Assembly (NCBI GenBank): GCA_022837485.1
Contig: JALHHH010000094.1
Location: 4,819 to 11,464 of the forward strand
Length of the DNA: 6,646 nucleotides
Direction: 5' to 3'
Origin: Bacteroidales bacterium
Lineage (GTDB): Bacteria; Bacteroidota; Bacteroidia; Bacteroidales; Lentimicrobiaceae
Part shown: positions 5,226 to 6,646 of the stretch, piece by piece
Position numbering within the stretch: the first letter of the stretch is position 1
How the letters are laid out: each line of letters opens with the position of its first letter
Position numbers and translations under genes: made by a program
The notes under the pieces: generated by a model
What the model was told of the DNA's origin: nothing
What the model saw: the letters and a program-made list of their open reading frames with translations, nothing else
Databases searched by the model: none

Positions 5226-5648
5226 ATGAGTTATAGAAAAGTTTTGATTTTAGTTTTTATTCTCTTTTTTTCAGGATTTTCGTATGCTGGTATTCTGATC
5301 CGAACAACACTATTTATCGGAAAAAAGAATTCCGCTTGCAACGGATTTGGTTTCTGCACTATGTCTAATTCATCCTCCTATACCGAAGGCGCCATCAACG
5401 GTACTTTTACCCTGAACGATCAAAAGGGGGCGATAATTATAGAAATCTTCGAAAAGGACATACGTGAGCATCAGCCCGATAAGATGGTCTATTTTATCAA
5501 CCAAACTTCCGTTGAATTTTCGGAGAGCTTTTCCATACCTTCCGATATTCTGAACGAGGCCGGTATCAGAATGCCCCTTGTAATACGTAAAGGCTCCTAT
5601 GACCTCCGGTATGCCAGGGGCAAGTTTATTGTTGAGATTCCGCTTTGA
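5226..5648 (+). CDS. Small exported protein with CNGFGFC motif, function unknown
   Basis: A 140-residue protein. Residues 1-21 form a Sec signal peptide (MSYRK, hydrophobic core, SYA before Gly22). The mature N-terminus has IGKKNSACNGFGFCTM, with Cys38 and Cys44 the only cysteines, well placed for a disulfide. I recall small Bacteroidetes exported proteins with a similar C-x-GFG-x-C segment annotated as hypothetical; I know no function. The remainder (about 55-140) looks beta-rich, with alternating hydrophobic stretches such as GAIIIEIFEKDI and KFIVEIPL, and no catalytic motif. The ATG at 5226 is chosen because it starts the signal peptide; an ATG at 5215 is closed by a stop after four codons. 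It is followed 121 bp later by the barrel-like gene on the same strand. Codon use is less AT-rich toward its 3' half, closer to the following gene than to the preceding two. Confidence 0.78.
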   Translation: MSYRKVLILVFILFFSGFSYAGILIRTTLFIGKKNSACNGFGFCTMSNSSSYTEGAINGTFTLNDQKGAIIIEIFEKDIREHQPDKMVYFINQTSVEFSESFSIPSDILNEAGIRMPLVIRKGSYDLRYARGKFIVEIPL

Positions 5649-5769
5649 TTTTCGCACTGCTGTTCTACCAGGCCTGCGCTTTAACATACCATGCCCTTGA
5701 GTAATGCCAAAACCACGGAATAATACCGGGCAAACGCACAGGTTCATGTGCTTCTGCCGTCTGACTCCA

Positions 5770-6646
5770 ATGCCGGACTGCACCCGAAACTTATATACCA
5801 TCCCCGAATCGGTCTGTACGGATAGCTTTCGGACTGCTGCCCGCTTTCTGTTCCTGATTTTATCCCTTTTAACTGTGGAATCGGCCGGACAAGAGGCAGA
5901 CAGCTGTTCCAAACCCGTACCCGGTTCCGCTCGCAAAATTACCATACTCACCGAACTCGACTTTTTCACCACTTTCACCGGGGTGAATTATCTGAACAGC
6001 AGGACAGGTGCCGAACGTAACAACCTGTATCTCTATTACAACCTAACCATGAGCAATAAGGTGAAAGCCGGAAACATAAGTATTAACAGCCATTATTTCA
6101 ACGAATTCGGGCTCAGGGATTTTCGCGACAGCATCCAGGTCGTGAGCGAAGATCAGTATACGCTTAAAAATTCCGCAGCATTCCGAATTTCCGGATCCGG
6201 AATATCCCTGAATGCGGCATTTGTTTATAAAAGTCAGTATTTCAGGCATTTCGAATTCAGACCGGACAGCAACGGGAAATCCGAAAAGTATCTGTATACC
6301 TCATACCTTTCGCCGGGTTACCGCAATGCCTCCGTCGGACTCCGGATTGAGCCCGCTGCTTATTTTGCCGTTGAACTCGGAATCGTAAACGGCAGAAAAA
6401 CCAAAATCAGGAATCAGCAGATATTTGAAACACGCCAGGCTTCAAGGCTATACGGAATCACAAAAGGTACAAACTCGGTTACCGAATACGGACTCAATCT
6501 GATCGTTACTATACAGCCGCATGAAATACTTAAAAACCTGTATTGGGAGAATTTTACCCAGGTTAATGCCTCACATGCAAGCCTTGCCCGCATCTCCGGT
6601 TACAAGCTCGACATCAACAATGCATTTCACTATCGCTTTCTCAGGT
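5770..6646 (+). CDS. Probable outer-membrane barrel protein, DUF3078-like, C-terminus beyond window
   Basis: 292 codons are visible and the frame runs off the right edge. A hydrophobic stretch (RFLFLILSLLTVESAGQ, 25-41) resembles a signal peptide, giving a mature start near Gly40-Gln41. The rest consists of alternating polar/hydrophobic strands rich in Tyr, Asn and Arg, typical of outer-membrane beta barrels, e.g. NNLYLYYNLT (84-93) and EYGLNLIVTIQ (239-249). Segments such as YLYTSYLSPGYRNASVGLRIEP (174-195) and the pattern following it recall Bacteroidetes DUF3078 proteins, so I give that name tentatively. The start is uncertain: from the ATG at 5770 the signal has an unusually long 24-residue leader, and in-frame ATGs also exist at 5746 and 5704 (just after a stop at 5698-5700). 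No nearer ATG, GTG or TTG precedes the hydrophobic segment. Ligand and role are unknown. Composition is near half GC, unlike the 3314-5097 pair. Confidence 0.72.
   Translation, partial: MPDCTRNLYTIPESVCTDSFRTAARFLFLILSLLTVESAGQEADSCSKPVPGSARKITILTELDFFTTFTGVNYLNSRTGAERNNLYLYYNLTMSNKVKAGNISINSHYFNEFGLRDFRDSIQVVSEDQYTLKNSAAFRISGSGISLNAAFVYKSQYFRHFEFRPDSNGKSEKYLYTSYLSPGYRNASVGLRIEPAAYFAVELGIVNGRKTKIRNQQIFETRQASRLYGITKGTNSVTEYGLNLIVTIQPHEILKNLYWENFTQVNASHASLARISGYKLDINNAFHYRFLR

Noticed and set aside
5370..5978. Long minus-strand frame opposite the CNGFGFC protein and the barrel gene
   Set aside because: The plus-strand frames there carry signal peptides and strand patterns, while the minus frame is Arg/Lys/Gly-rich with no domain; it is a shadow.
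6189..6202. 14 bp palindrome TTCCGGATCCGGAA
   Set aside because: It lies inside the barrel-like gene and encodes a repeated Ser-Gly; coincidence of codons is the simplest explanation.

Overview
The window looks like a chromosomal segment of an anaerobic or facultative Bacteroidetes (Bacteroidota) bacterium. The evidence is promoter-like elements of the TTG-N19-21-TAnnTTTG type, a general lack of Shine-Dalgarno sequences, Sec signal peptides ending before Gln, a lipoprotein with a Cys lipobox, and several protein types common in that phylum. No rRNA, tRNA, CRISPR array or intact insertion sequence was seen.

Left part (1-2345, all minus strand). Reading in the direction of transcription there are two tandem Rrf2-family regulators, each with three Cys spaced for an Fe-S cluster. 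They are followed by a 324-residue iron-sulfur protein with an N-terminal ferredoxin domain. Last comes the N-terminal end of an exported outer-membrane barrel protein of the alginate-export type, which runs off the left edge. The second regulator and the iron-sulfur protein are 14 bp apart and probably one operon. Their promoter lies inside a set of GGTATT/AATACC half-sites, which suggests autoregulation by an Fe-S or redox/NO-responsive repressor (inference).

Middle part (2289-3313). This is about 1 kb without a convincing gene. It contains one near-perfect Bacteroidetes promoter pointing right, a second weaker one, several inverted repeats, and open-frame scraps that may be gene relics.

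Right part (3314-6646, plus strand). There are four exported proteins. The first is an unrecognised 158-residue secreted protein with a hydrophobic C-terminus. The second is a lipoprotein with two retropepsin-like lobes and a C-terminal PDZ domain. The third is a 140-residue exported protein with a C-x5-C motif (CNGFGFC). The fourth is the N-terminal 292 residues of a probable outer-membrane barrel protein resembling DUF3078, cut by the right edge. A strong hairpin separates the first two. Those two are clearly more AT-rich than the genes on either side and may have arrived together. A protease/substrate or protease/partner relationship between them is the most interesting hypothesis here, but it rests on adjacency and shared composition only.
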